A stretch of 64,000 nucleotides of DNA from an uncultured Rhodospirillales bacterium (GTDB lineage: Bacteria; Pseudomonadota; Alphaproteobacteria; Acetobacterales; Acetobacteraceae). The position numbers were made by a program, and so were the translations under genes. Shown piece after piece: positions 1 through 8,386 of this stretch (the stretch's first letter is position 1; the number at the start of each line of letters is the position of its first letter). Location of the stretch: NCBI GenBank assembly GCA_903835235.1, contig CAILMF010000001.1, forward strand, positions 248,001-312,000. Direction: 5' to 3'. The notes beneath the pieces were generated by a model. It did not search any database, was not told the DNA's origin, and saw only the letters and a list, made by a program, of their open reading frames with translations.

Positions 1-2
1 AC

Positions 3-326
3 GGCCAGCGCGTCCTCGGCCGCGCCACGGTGGCGGAGATGGTGCGCGACCACCTGGGGCCGGAGATCAGCTTTCCGCTGACCAGCCGGGCGCCCTACAC
101 CGGCGCCTGGGGCTTCGGCCTGACCGTGATCGTGCGGCGCGAGGGCGGCGCGGGCATGCTGGGCAATGCCGGTGCCTGGGGCTGGGACGGCGCCTATGGC
201 ACCGCCATGTGGGTGGACCCGAAGGACCAGCTGGTGGTGGTGTTCATGGCCGCGATCCCCGGCGCCGCCCGCGTCCACTACCGCCAGACCATCAACGCGC
301 TGGTGCACCAGGCGATCGTGGACTGA
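3..326 (+). CDS. serine hydrolase, beta-lactamase/esterase family (3' part only)
   Basis: Only the C-terminal end lies in the window; the reading frame is open from the first bases, so the start is upstream. The visible 107 residues align throughout with the C-terminus of the next gene (483-1733): both have a VLxRxxVxEM segment, then a WGFGLTVxVRREGGxGxLG block and an AYGTAMWVDPKxQL block. By that similarity it is a secreted serine beta-lactamase-like hydrolase (class C / family VIII esterase group). The catalytic SxxK region is outside the window, so activity cannot be judged. It and the next gene form a tandem duplicate pair on the same strand, 156 bp apart. Confidence 0.8.
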   Translation, partial: GQRVLGRATVAEMVRDHLGPEISFPLTSRAPYTGAWGFGLTVIVRREGGAGMLGNAGAWGWDGAYGTAMWVDPKDQLVVVFMAAIPGAARVHYRQTINALVHQAIVD

Positions 327-482
327 GCCACCAGGGCTGGACCACACGATGCCTTGGGGCAGGGCGTGACCACCCTGGTGGACCACGCTCTGCGCCCTGT
401 TCGAGACACTGCTTCGCCGAACCGGCGATTCCGCCTGCGCGGATCAACTTCTGGCTTGCGACCAAATGGGAGGGACTGAACC

Positions 483-1733
483 ATGAGAAGACTGCTGCTT
501 GCCCTGGCGCTGGTGCTCTGTGCCAGCCCTGCCCTGGCCGCCGACCCGCTTCCCAGAGCCACGCCGGCCAGCCTGGGCTTCTCGCCGGAACGGCTGGCGC
601 GCATCGCCAGCACCATGAACGCCGACATCGCGCGGGGCCAGTTGCCCGGCGCGGTCATCGCCATCGCCCGGCGCGGCAAGCTGGCCTATTATGAAAGCTT
701 CGGCCACATCGACGGCGCCCGCTCCCGCCCGATGCCGCGCGACGCCATCTTCCCCATCGCCAGCATGACCAAACCGCTGACCGGCGTGGCCTTGCTGACC
801 CTGCTGGAGGAGGGCCGGCTGTCGCTGACCGACCCGGTGGAGCGCTTCTTCCCCGGCATGGCCAATCGGCGCGTGGCGGTGGACGGCAACCCCGAGAACA
901 CGGTGGCCGCGCTGCGCCCGATCACGCTGACCGACCTGGCGCGGCATACCTCGGGCATTCCCTATGGCGCCCGCGGCACCACGGCGGCGCATCGGCTGTG
1001 GCCGGGCTCCTCCGGCACCAGCGCGCGGGAATACAACGCCACCAGCTTCATGGAGAAGCTCAGCACGCTGCCGCTGCTCAGCCAGCCCGGCACCAACTGG
1101 GAATACAGCCTTGGCATCGACGTGCTGGGCCTGGTGGTGGAAAAGCTGACCGAGCAGCGCCTGGGCGCGGCGATGGACCAGCGCATCTTCCGCCCCTTGG
1201 GCATGCGCGACACCGGCTTCCTGGTGCCGCAGGCGCAGCGCGGCCGCTACGCCAGCCCGCTGCCGCAGGACCCCGCAACCCGCCAGCCGCAGAGCGTCGA
1301 GGTCGGCCTGAGCCAGCCAGGCTATGACTGCGGCGGCGGCTGCGCGGTCTCCACCGCCGCCGACTACATCCGCTTTGCCCAGATGCTGCTGAATGGCGGC
1401 CAGCTGGACGGCCGGCGCGTGCTGTCCCGCAAGAGTGTGGAGGAGATGACCCGCGACCACATGCACCCGGGCATCGCCAACAACCTGACGAATACCGAGG
1501 GCAACATGGTCAACTGGGGCTTCGGCCTCACGGTGGCGGTGCGGCGCGAGGGTGGCTCCGGCCTGCTGGGCAGCCCCGGCATGTTCAGCTGGAACGGCGC
1601 CTATGGCACCGCGATGTGGGTGGACCCGAAGGAGCAGTTGGCCGTGGTGTTCATGGCCGCGACGCCCGGGCTGCTGCGGCAATACTACCGGCGCGTGATC
1701 AATGCGTTGGTCTATGGCGCCATCGTCGATTGA
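483..1733 (+). CDS. secreted serine hydrolase, beta-lactamase/family VIII esterase type
   Basis: 416 residues, the usual length for this family. Residues 1-19 are a Sec signal peptide (basic MRR, hydrophobic core, ALA cleavage motif), so the product is periplasmic or secreted. The nucleophile motif SxxK is at S94-M-T-K97, and the second catalytic motif is Y208-S209, the form seen in family VIII esterases and EstB-like enzymes rather than the YxN of AmpC. The C-terminal domain carries the WGFGLTV and GTAMWVDP blocks typical of these hydrolases. The substrate is unknown; it could be an esterase, a D-aminopeptidase-like enzyme or a weak beta-lactamase. Its 5' neighbour is a close paralogue. Confidence 0.85.
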   Translation: MRRLLLALALVLCASPALAADPLPRATPASLGFSPERLARIASTMNADIARGQLPGAVIAIARRGKLAYYESFGHIDGARSRPMPRDAIFPIASMTKPLTGVALLTLLEEGRLSLTDPVERFFPGMANRRVAVDGNPENTVAALRPITLTDLARHTSGIPYGARGTTAAHRLWPGSSGTSAREYNATSFMEKLSTLPLLSQPGTNWEYSLGIDVLGLVVEKLTEQRLGAAMDQRIFRPLGMRDTGFLVPQAQRGRYASPLPQDPATRQPQSVEVGLSQPGYDCGGGCAVSTAADYIRFAQMLLNGGQLDGRRVLSRKSVEEMTRDHMHPGIANNLTNTEGNMVNWGFGLTVAVRREGGSGLLGSPGMFSWNGAYGTAMWVDPKEQLAVVFMAATPGLLRQYYRRVINALVYGAIVD

Positions 1734-1747
1734 GGCATAATACCAAG

Positions 1748-1885
1748 TGCACGAAGGATAAACCTTCGTGCCCCTCAGTCGCCGGGCGGGCCGCCTCCGC
1801 GGCCCTTGGCGTCGTGCGCAGGCACGCTGACGCGTGACGCGGCATAAGCCGCGGCCGCCATTCGGCGGCTCGGCCCGCAAACCGC
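1748..1885. repeat. intergenic hairpin repeat, family A copy 1
   Basis: The gap between two convergent genes begins with a 9-bp inverted repeat (1748-1756 with 1762-1770, five-base loop). It is followed by a block starting CCCTCAGTCGCCGGGCGGGC and ending GCGGCCGCCATTCGGCGGCT CGGC. The same block, with a few changes and a shorter middle, recurs at 22150-22236 right after rplT. There is no T-run, so it is not a standard intrinsic terminator. I read it as a dispersed repetitive palindrome of the host. Confidence 0.6.
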
Positions 1886-1949
1886 GGGCCGCAGGTCGGA
1901 ACTTCGTGTGCTTGGCACAAGGGGCCGGCACGGGCCGGCCCCGCCAGGC

Positions 1950-2912
1950 TCAGTCCAGCGTGATGTTGGCGGCGCGGATCACCCCGGCCCAGCGGGTGCG
2001 TTCCTCGGCGATGAAGCGGCCAAAGGTCGGCCCGTCCATGCTGCCGGGCTCGGCGCCCTCGCCGCGCAGGCGCTCGCCCACCTCGGCGCTGGTCAGCGTG
2101 GCGCGCATCGCGGTCCAAAGCTTGTCCAGCACCGGCTGGGGCACGCCCTTGGGCACCATCACGCCGTACCAGGCAGTAGCGCGGTAACCGGGCAGCGTCT
2201 CCGCCACCGTGGGAACGCCGGGCAGCACCGCGGCGCGGGCGGTGCCGGTCACGGCCAGGGCGCGCACCTGGCCGCCCTGGATCAGCCCGGTCACGGAAGG
2301 CAGCGTGGTGACCATGAAGGCGATGTTGCCGGCCACCACTTCTGTCAGGCCCGGCGCGGCGCCGCGGAACGGGATATGCGTCGCCTCGAAGCCACCCAGC
2401 TGGCACATCAGCGCCGCGGCCAGGTGGCTGGCGCTGCCATTGCTGGCGCTGGCATAGGTCAGCTCGCCCTTGGCGGCGCGGGCCTCGGCGATCAGCGCCG
2501 CCAGCGTGGCCGCCCTGGTCTTCGGGCCGACAACCACCACCAGCGGCGCATCGGCGATCAGCCCCACCGGGGTCAGCGTGGTCGCGGGGTCGGCCGGCAG
2601 GCGGCGGAACAGGCTGGGGTTGGCGGCCATCGGGCCCTGGTTGCCCACCAGCATGGTGTAGCCATCCGCCTTGGCGGTGGCGCAGGCTTCCGTCGCGATG
2701 TTGCCGCCGGCGCCGGGCTTGTTGTCCACGACAACGGTCTGGCCCAGCGTGGTGCCCAGCCGGGCCGCGAAGGTGCGCGCGACGGCATCGGTTCCGCCAC
2801 CGGCCGCATAGGGCACCAGCAGTCGCAGCGGCCGGTTGGGGAAGACCTCCTGCGCCCGCGCCGCGAGGGGCAGCGCGGCGGCGGAGGCGATCAGCGAACG
2901 GCGATGCAGCAT
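1950..2912 (-). CDS. tripartite tricarboxylate transporter substrate-binding protein (Bug family)
   Basis: 320 residues, typical of Bug-type periplasmic solute receptors that feed TctAB-like transporters. The N-terminus has a twin-residue/Sec-like leader ending in ARA. The mature start contains the family signatures FPNRPLRLLVPYAAGGGTD and VVVDNKPGAGGNIA, and later IPFRGAAPGLTEVVAG. The start is taken at the ATG that overlaps the stop of the upstream isomerase gene (TGATG, one base shared), giving translational coupling; a GTG one codon earlier is an alternative. No TctA/TctB membrane subunits are in the window, so the receptor is an orphan here. Its pairing with a GalD/PrpF-like isomerase suggests a carboxylic acid ligand. 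Confidence 0.93.
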   Translation of the reverse strand: MLHRRSLIASAAALPLAARAQEVFPNRPLRLLVPYAAGGGTDAVARTFAARLGTTLGQTVVVDNKPGAGGNIATEACATAKADGYTMLVGNQGPMAANPSLFRRLPADPATTLTPVGLIADAPLVVVVGPKTRAATLAALIAEARAAKGELTYASASNGSASHLAAALMCQLGGFEATHIPFRGAAPGLTEVVAGNIAFMVTTLPSVTGLIQGGQVRALAVTGTARAAVLPGVPTVAETLPGYRATAWYGVMVPKGVPQPVLDKLWTAMRATLTSAEVGERLRGEGAEPGSMDGPTFGRFIAEERTRWAGVIRAANITLD

Positions 2913-4003
2913 CACTCGGCGGCCTTGGCAAAGCTTTGCTTGCCGGCCCAGACGCGCGCGGGCACCAGCAGATTGCCCTCGAACAGCCGGCGAGCAGTGC
3001 GCAGCACGCCCGCCCAGGCGACATCGTCCTCGCCGGCCAGTTCCAGCGCCACGTCCAGCACGCCGGAGGGATGCGCGATCTGCACCGGCGAGCCACCTGG
3101 CGTGGCGACATCATGCGCCACCGTGCCGGGGATACGCGCGGCGGTGGCGATGCAGATACCGCCCGTTACCGCCATGGCCTTGTGCACCGCCAGCGGCGTC
3201 AGGTAGCGCGCGGTGATATGCGCATCAGCGGACGGCCCGAGCAGCGCGATCTTCGGGACCACACTATCAGAGACGTCGCCGAAGCCCATGCGGGCACCGG
3301 CTTCCACGCGAATGCTCTCCAGCCGCGCCATCAGCGCCTGGTCGCCGTCGATCACGGCCGGCGCGCAGGTGGCGTCCACGCCAACATCGGCGGCCTTCAG
3401 CATCATGGTCGGCATGGCACAATCGACGAGCGAAACCTCCACGCCCTGGATCACGTCCCGCCGGTTGCCGGTGGGGAACAGCTTTCCGGTCTTGGCGCCG
3501 GCGACGTGGCGGAAGCGCATTTCTATCGGCGCCGCGGTGCCGGGCACGCCGGGGATGCTGGCGGTGCCGTCATACTCCACCGCGCCGCCGGGGGTCTGCA
3601 CCAGGGCTTCCACCAGCGCGCCGGTGTTCTGGTTGCGGATGCGCACCAGCGTCGTCTCGCCCTGCACCGGCACCAGCCCTGCCTCGATGGCAAACGGCCC
3701 GACGCCGGCCAGCATGTTGCCGCAGTTGGGGCGGGTATCCACCTGCAAGCGGTCCGGCGCCACCTGGGCGAAGAGGTACACCACGTCCACATCGGGTTCC
3801 GGACTGCGGGAGATGATCGCGACCTTGGAGGTCAGCGTATTGCCGCCGCCGATGCCATCCACCTGCAGCTGGTGCGGGCTGCCCATGGCGGCGATCAGCA
3901 CGGCGTCGCGCATGGCGGTATCGGCCGGCAGGTCGTCCAGCAGGAAATAGGGACCGCGGCTGGTGCCGCCGCGCATCATGACGCAGGGGATACGGGTCTG
4001 CAT
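2912..4003 (-). CDS. PrpF/4-oxalomesaconate tautomerase (GalD)-like isomerase
   Basis: 363 residues of the PrpF fold (diaminopimelate epimerase-like double barrel). Family signatures are an N-terminal IPCVMMRGGTSRGPYFL segment, MGSPHQLQVDGIGGGNTLTSKVAII, and RPNCGNMLAGVGPFAIE, the last containing the cysteine of the active-site loop. These match 4-oxalomesaconate tautomerase of gallate degradation more closely than aconitate isomerase PrpF, but substrate cannot be fixed from sequence. The start at 4003 has an AAGGAAA ribosome site eight bases upstream; an in-frame ATG nine codons earlier is less likely. It is first in a two-gene unit with the Bug receptor, which suggests uptake and metabolism of a tricarboxylate or aromatic breakdown product. 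Confidence 0.85.
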   Translation of the reverse strand: MQTRIPCVMMRGGTSRGPYFLLDDLPADTAMRDAVLIAAMGSPHQLQVDGIGGGNTLTSKVAIISRSPEPDVDVVYLFAQVAPDRLQVDTRPNCGNMLAGVGPFAIEAGLVPVQGETTLVRIRNQNTGALVEALVQTPGGAVEYDGTASIPGVPGTAAPIEMRFRHVAGAKTGKLFPTGNRRDVIQGVEVSLVDCAMPTMMLKAADVGVDATCAPAVIDGDQALMARLESIRVEAGARMGFGDVSDSVVPKIALLGPSADAHITARYLTPLAVHKAMAVTGGICIATAARIPGTVAHDVATPGGSPVQIAHPSGVLDVALELAGEDDVAWAGVLRTARRLFEGNLLVPARVWAGKQSFAKAAE

Positions 4004-4071
4004 GGGTCGGTTTCCTTCTGCCGCGGGCATTGCTACGCCCGGCCGCGCCTGGCTGCCAAGCCGGGCCTGGT

Positions 4072-4587
4072 TCAGTGCGCGTGGCCGTGAGCGCCACCCA
4101 TGGCCGGCATGCCCGCGGCGCCGGCGGCCTGCACCGCCACCTGCACCGTCACCTCGCCGGCGCGTTCGAAGCGCAGGGTCAGCGGCAGGGTGGCGCCACG
4201 GTCCAGCGGCTGGGTCAGGCCCAGCAGCATCACGTGCAGTCCGCCTGGCCGCAGCACCACCTCCTGCCCTGGCGGCAGGTCGATGGCCGGCTGCTCGCGC
4301 ATGCGCATCACGTCGCCATCGCGCACCATGCTGTGCAGTTCCACCCGGCCGGCCGCCGGGGTGCTGGCGCCCAGCAGGCGGTCCGCCGCCGTGCCGGTGT
4401 TGCGCAGCGTCAGGAAGGCGGCGCCGGAGCCACCGCGCATGGCGGCGCGGCTCCAGGGCTGGGTGATGACGATGCCGCCGGCGCGGGTTTCGGCGGTACT
4501 GCCCTGGGCGCGCAGGGCGCCAGGCGCCAGCACGGCGGTCACGGCGCCGAGGGTCGCGAACAAGGCACGGCGGGTCGGGCGCGGCAT
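4072..4587 (-). CDS. PCu(A)C-type periplasmic copper chaperone
   Basis: 171 residues with a signal peptide ending LRAQG. The copper-binding pattern H-x10-M-x21-H-x-M is exact: H85, M96, H118 and M120. The C-terminal tail from about residue 160 is rich in Met and His (MPAMGGAHGHAH), a likely extra metal-binding extension. Proteins of this family deliver Cu(I) in the periplasm to cytochrome oxidase CuA or to Sco. A much longer open frame continues upstream, but it is antisense to the oppositely oriented gene; the start is set at the ATG before the signal peptide. It stands alone here, divergent from an ATP-grasp-like gene, without a sco or cox neighbour. Confidence 0.93.
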   Translation of the reverse strand: MPRPTRRALFATLGAVTAVLAPGALRAQGSTAETRAGGIVITQPWSRAAMRGGSGAAFLTLRNTGTAADRLLGASTPAAGRVELHSMVRDGDVMRMREQPAIDLPPGQEVVLRPGGLHVMLLGLTQPLDRGATLPLTLRFERAGEVTVQVAVQAAGAAGMPAMGGAHGHAH

Positions 4588-4689
4588 GGCGGTCTCCCTT
4601 GATGTCACAGGCTGCTTACGCCGCTGAGCGTGTCCCCTCAACGGGCCAAACCTCTGCAACGCATGCTCGGGAACCGGTTTGAAGCCATC

Positions 4690-5238
4690 ATGCTGCTCCC
4701 GCCCTTCCCCCCGCATGCCATCCCCCCCTTGGGTGAGTTGCACGGGCTTGCCCGGCTGCTGGCCCGTACCGCGGACCGCCTGGCCGCCCGCACCTTCGCC
4801 GCCGGGCGACTGGGGCCGGATTGCCTGCCCCGCCTCTACGGCCAGTGGCAGCAGGCCGAGGAGATCGACTTCACCCGGCTGCCCCAGGGCTTTGCGCTGA
4901 AGGCCAGCCGCGGCCATGCCAGCAGCCGGCTGGTTCTGGCGCGCGAACAGGCCGACGGGATGGCGCTGCGCCAGGCCGCCGACCGCTGGCTGGCGCGGGA
5001 GCCAGGGCAGCGGCCGCGGCTGTTCGCCGAGGAGCTGCTGCTGAGTCGCAACGGCACCCCGGCCCTGGCCTGGCGCTTCCGCCTGGCCGGCGGCCGGCTG
5101 GAGGCCCTGAGCGATGCCCCGCCGGACCATCGCCTGGTGGCCGCCGCCGCCCGGCTGGCCGCCGGGCTGGATGGGGTGCGGATACGGCTGCACCTGGTGG
5201 AGGGCCGCCCGGTCTTCGGCAGCATCCGGCGGGAATAA
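4690..5238 (+). CDS. short TupA-like ATP-grasp domain protein (tentative)
   Basis: About 182 residues from the ATG at 4690; in-frame starts at 4663 and a GTG at 4630 are possible and none has a strong ribosome site. The middle of the protein (residues 60-85) reads like the nucleotide-binding part of TupA-type ATP-grasp enzymes: LPQGFALKASRGHASSRLVL, followed by a W-L-x-R-E-P-G-Q-R-P-R-L-F-A-E-E-L-L segment. TupA-like proteins are normally around 300 residues and sit in capsule or glycan clusters, so this one would be short and isolated. The C-terminus (VRIRLHLVEGRPVFGSI) fits the end of an ATP-grasp barrel. Function is not established. Confidence 0.55.
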   Translation: MLLPPFPPHAIPPLGELHGLARLLARTADRLAARTFAAGRLGPDCLPRLYGQWQQAEEIDFTRLPQGFALKASRGHASSRLVLAREQADGMALRQAADRWLAREPGQRPRLFAEELLLSRNGTPALAWRFRLAGGRLEALSDAPPDHRLVAAAARLAAGLDGVRIRLHLVEGRPVFGSIRRE

Positions 5239-5287
5239 CCCGGCGATGGGATTGACCGGGCGACCCCATCGGCCCGAGTTTCCCGCC

Positions 5288-6700
5288 ATGACCGATACCC
5301 TGCTGACCCAGCTCTCCGCCCTGCTTGGCCCGCGTGGCCTGCTGACCGACGCCGCCAGCCTGGAGCCGCATCTGGCCGACTGGCGCGCCCTGTACCGTGG
5401 CGCCACGCCCTGCGTGATCCGCCCCGGCAGCACCGCCGAATTGGCCGAGGCGGTCAAGCTCTGTGCCGCCGCCGGGGTGCCCCTGGTGCCGCAGGGCGGC
5501 AATACCAGCATGGTCGGCGGCGCCACGCCGGATGAGAGCGGCCGGCAGATCGTCGTCTCGCTCGCCCGGCTGAACCGGGTGCGCGACATCGATCCCCTCG
5601 ACATGACCATGACCTGCGAAGCCGGCGTGATCCTGAAGGCGGCGCAGGACGCCGCCGCCGCCGCCGACTGCCTGTTCCCGCTCAGCCTGGGCGCCGAGGG
5701 CAGCGCGACCATCGGCGGCGTGCTGTCCACCAATGCCGGCGGCAACACCACGGTGCGCTACGGCAATGCCCGGGAACTGATGCTGGGCCTGGAAGTGGTG
5801 CTGCCGGATGGGCAGATCTGGAATGGCCTCCGCCGCCTGCGCAAGGACAATACCGGCTACGCGCTGCGCCACCTGTTCGTGGGTGCCGAGGGCACGCTGG
5901 GCTTCATCACTGCCGCCGTACTGCGGCTGTTCCCGCGCGCCCGGGAAAGCGCCGTGGCGTTCTGCGCCGTGCGGGACGAGGACGCGGCGCTGAGCCTGTT
6001 CCGCCGCTTCCGCGACCGCGACGAGACCGCGGTGCGCGCCTTCGAATACCTCTCGGGCGAGGGCGTCGGCTTCGCGCTGAAGCATATCGAGGGCTGCACC
6101 AACCCGCTGGAAGGCCGGCACGACCACTATGTGCTGGTGGACCTGGCTTCCTCCCGCCCCGAAGCCGGCCTGCGCGGGCTGCTGGAAGCCGTGCTGGAAC
6201 AGGCCATGGAGGCCGGCGACGTGCTGGATGCCGCCATCGCCGAAAGCGCGGCGCAACAGGCAAAAATCTGGCGCATCCGGGAAGAACACCCGGAAGCGCA
6301 GAAGCGCGAGGGCGCCAGCGTGAAGAACGATGTCTCGGTGCCGGTCTCCAAGGTGCCGGAGTTGATCCGCCGTTCCTCGGAAGCCTGCCGCAGGCTGATC
6401 CCCGGCGTGCGGCCGGTGCCGTTCGGCCACCTGGGCGATGGCAACATCCACATGAACCTGGAACAGCCGCTGGGCATGGACCCCGCCGCCTTCCTGGCCC
6501 GCAGCCACGACATCATGGACACGGTGAACGCGGTGGTGCGCGACCTCGGCGGCAGCTTCAGCGCCGAACACGGCATCGGCCGGCTGAAGACCGACATGAT
6601 GGCGGATTGGCGCGGCGGCGCCGAGCTGGCGCTGATGCAGGCGATCAAGGCGGCGGTGGACCCCGCCGGCCTCATGAACCCGGGGAAGGTTCTGCCGTAG
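5288..6700 (+). CDS. FAD-binding oxidoreductase, D-2-hydroxyglutarate/D-lactate dehydrogenase type
   Basis: 470 residues. The N-terminal half is the PCMH/FAD_binding_4 domain: VPQGGNTSMVGGATP and EGSATIGGVLSTNAGG are the FAD pyrophosphate-binding loops. The C-terminal half is the FAD-oxidase_C domain with the metal and substrate signatures PFGHLGDGNIHMNL and SAEHGIGRLK. Members oxidise D-2-hydroxyacids such as D-lactate or D-2-hydroxyglutarate and pass electrons to an acceptor. Start chosen at the ATG giving the family-typical N-terminus; the open frame runs further upstream without signal. Its last 29 bases overlap the convergent histidine-kinase gene. Confidence 0.93.
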   Translation: MTDTLLTQLSALLGPRGLLTDAASLEPHLADWRALYRGATPCVIRPGSTAELAEAVKLCAAAGVPLVPQGGNTSMVGGATPDESGRQIVVSLARLNRVRDIDPLDMTMTCEAGVILKAAQDAAAAADCLFPLSLGAEGSATIGGVLSTNAGGNTTVRYGNARELMLGLEVVLPDGQIWNGLRRLRKDNTGYALRHLFVGAEGTLGFITAAVLRLFPRARESAVAFCAVRDEDAALSLFRRFRDRDETAVRAFEYLSGEGVGFALKHIEGCTNPLEGRHDHYVLVDLASSRPEAGLRGLLEAVLEQAMEAGDVLDAAIAESAAQQAKIWRIREEHPEAQKREGASVKNDVSVPVSKVPELIRRSSEACRRLIPGVRPVPFGHLGDGNIHMNLEQPLGMDPAAFLARSHDIMDTVNAVVRDLGGSFSAEHGIGRLKTDMMADWRGGAELALMQAIKAAVDPAGLMNPGKVLP

Positions 6701-8198
6701 CGGCGGGGTCCAACGGCAGGTCCAGCGCCACCCGCAGGCCAGCGGTGCCATTGGCCGAGCGGCGCACCGTGGCGCCGATCTGCCGGGCCAGGCTGCGGAT
6801 GACGGTTTCGCCCAGCGACCCCTGGCCGGCAGGCTGCCCGGCATCCGCGCCGCCCCGGCCCGGGTCGCCCTGGCCCGAGTCGCCGTTGCCCTGGTTGCCG
6901 TTACCCTGGGCCATACCACAGCCGTCATCCGCCACCACTGCCAGCAACCGCCCGCCGCTGGCTTCGGCCATCAGATAGACCGTGCCGCCCTGGCCTTCGG
7001 GGTAGGCGTGCTTCAGCGCGTTGGTGACCAGCTCGGACAACACCAACGCCAGCGGAATGGCGCGCTCGGCATCCAGGCTCAGCCCCTCCGGCGCGATGAT
7101 CCGGATATCCGCGCCCGGATGCAGCGCGGCGGCGGCGGCGGCCAGGTCGCGCAGCATGTCGTGCAGTTGCACGCTGCGCAGGTCGGCGCTGTTCTGCAGG
7201 GCGCGATGCGCCTCCGCCACCGCGCGCACCCGGGCCGTGGCGGCTTCCAGCGCGGCACGGGTTGCCGGATCCGCAGCGCGGCCGGATTGCAGCCGCAGCA
7301 GTGCCGCCACCAGTTGCAGGCTGTTCTTGATCCGATGATCGGCCTCCCGCGCCAGCATGCGTTGCGCCGCCAGCGCCTCGCGCAGCGCGTCCTCGGCCCG
7401 GCGCACCTCGCTCATGTCGCGCCAGGCGACGATGCCGCCGGTGACCCGGCCGGCGCTGTCGCGGATCGGGCCGGCATTGCAGAGAATCGGGATCAGCCCG
7501 CCATCCGCGCCGCGCAGCTGCCAGACGGCGTTCTGCACCAGCTCGCCATGCGCCGCGGCCCGGGCCAGCGGCAGGTCCTCTGCCGCCGCCGGCGACCCGT
7601 CGGGGTGGCACACGCGCCAGGTCGTGGGGTGCAGCTCGGCGCCCTGGCCAACCACCTCGGCGGCGGTCCGCCCGACCATGGCCAGCCCATGCGCGCTGAC
7701 CCGGCTGAGCCGGGCCTGGCGGCCATCGCCGATCGCCAGGCCTTCCGGCACATGCGCAAACAGCGCGTCCAGCGTGGCACGCGACGCCTCCCCCTGGCGC
7801 AGCGCCTGCTGCTGCGCGGTCACGTCACGGCATTGCAGCAGGACACCGACGATGGCGCTGCCGCCGTGGCGCAGCGGTGTCGCCTCCAGGTCCCAGAAGC
7901 GCGGCTCGTCCGCCTTCAGCCGCAGGGGCTGGGCGCGGCGCAGCACCGGCTGGCCCTCGGCCCGCACCAGGTCCAGCAAGGGCACCCGGCCGCGCACCGC
8001 CTGGCGGGGAAACGCCTCGGCCGCGGGCAACCCCATCAGGTCGGCGGCTGCGCGGCCCAGCAGGCGGAGAAAGGCCGGGTTGAGATAGGCGATGCGATGC
8101 GCGGGACCTTCGAGCAAGGCGGTGGGCACCGGCAGATCCTCGACCAGGGCCTGGATCGGTCTGATGTCCGGCGAGGGCGGGATGAAGTCGTCCGGCAC
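6672..8198 (-). CDS. PAS-containing sensor histidine kinase (HisKA_2/HWE-like)
   Basis: 508 residues, no membrane segment, so cytoplasmic. Two PAS domains occupy roughly residues 15-250, the second with the WRxxxxPDGSPxxxEDLP motif seen in light and redox PAS/PAC modules. The dimerisation/phosphoacceptor segment is the HisKA_2 form EADHRIKNSLQLVAALLRLQ with H288. The HATPase domain has ELVTNALKHA (N box) and VVADDGCGM (G1 box), then an unusual Gly/Asn/Gln-rich insert of about 30 residues before the GSLGETVIRSLARQ helix. GTG start preceded by GGAGGG at correct spacing. No response regulator is adjacent, so its partner is elsewhere; general stress PhyR-type signalling is a common role of this kinase class. 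Confidence 0.9.
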   Translation of the reverse strand: MPDDFIPPSPDIRPIQALVEDLPVPTALLEGPAHRIAYLNPAFLRLLGRAAADLMGLPAAEAFPRQAVRGRVPLLDLVRAEGQPVLRRAQPLRLKADEPRFWDLEATPLRHGGSAIVGVLLQCRDVTAQQQALRQGEASRATLDALFAHVPEGLAIGDGRQARLSRVSAHGLAMVGRTAAEVVGQGAELHPTTWRVCHPDGSPAAAEDLPLARAAAHGELVQNAVWQLRGADGGLIPILCNAGPIRDSAGRVTGGIVAWRDMSEVRRAEDALREALAAQRMLAREADHRIKNSLQLVAALLRLQSGRAADPATRAALEAATARVRAVAEAHRALQNSADLRSVQLHDMLRDLAAAAAALHPGADIRIIAPEGLSLDAERAIPLALVLSELVTNALKHAYPEGQGGTVYLMAEASGGRLLAVVADDGCGMAQGNGNQGNGDSGQGDPGRGGADAGQPAGQGSLGETVIRSLARQIGATVRRSANGTAGLRVALDLPLDPAATAEPSPGS

Positions 8199-8386
8199 TG
8201 CGCCCTCCTGTTAGTACGGAACATTGCATACCAAATAGCGGCGGTCGCGTGCAGCCATCTCCGCGCGACCGGCGATCACACCGTGGTCAGCAGGGCAGGA
8301 ACCCTCGGCCCGGCTGGACCTCTCCCCGGGCGCATGGCATGGCTGCACCAGCCGTTTGCACTGCACCATTCCTGCTGGACCCTGCC

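Noticed and set aside
1748-1770. Intrinsic terminator after the serine hydrolase
   Set aside because: The hairpin is good but no T-tract follows on either strand; listed as part of a repeat instead.
444-1931. 495-codon minus-strand frame opposite the serine hydrolase
   Set aside because: Antisense frame of a high-GC gene; His/Gln/Gly-rich with no recognisable domain, while the plus strand has a signal peptide and catalytic motifs.
4588-5751. N-terminal extension of the copper chaperone frame (559 codons in total)
   Set aside because: The extension is antisense to the ATP-grasp-like and FAD-oxidase genes; the ATG at 4587 precedes a proper signal peptide.
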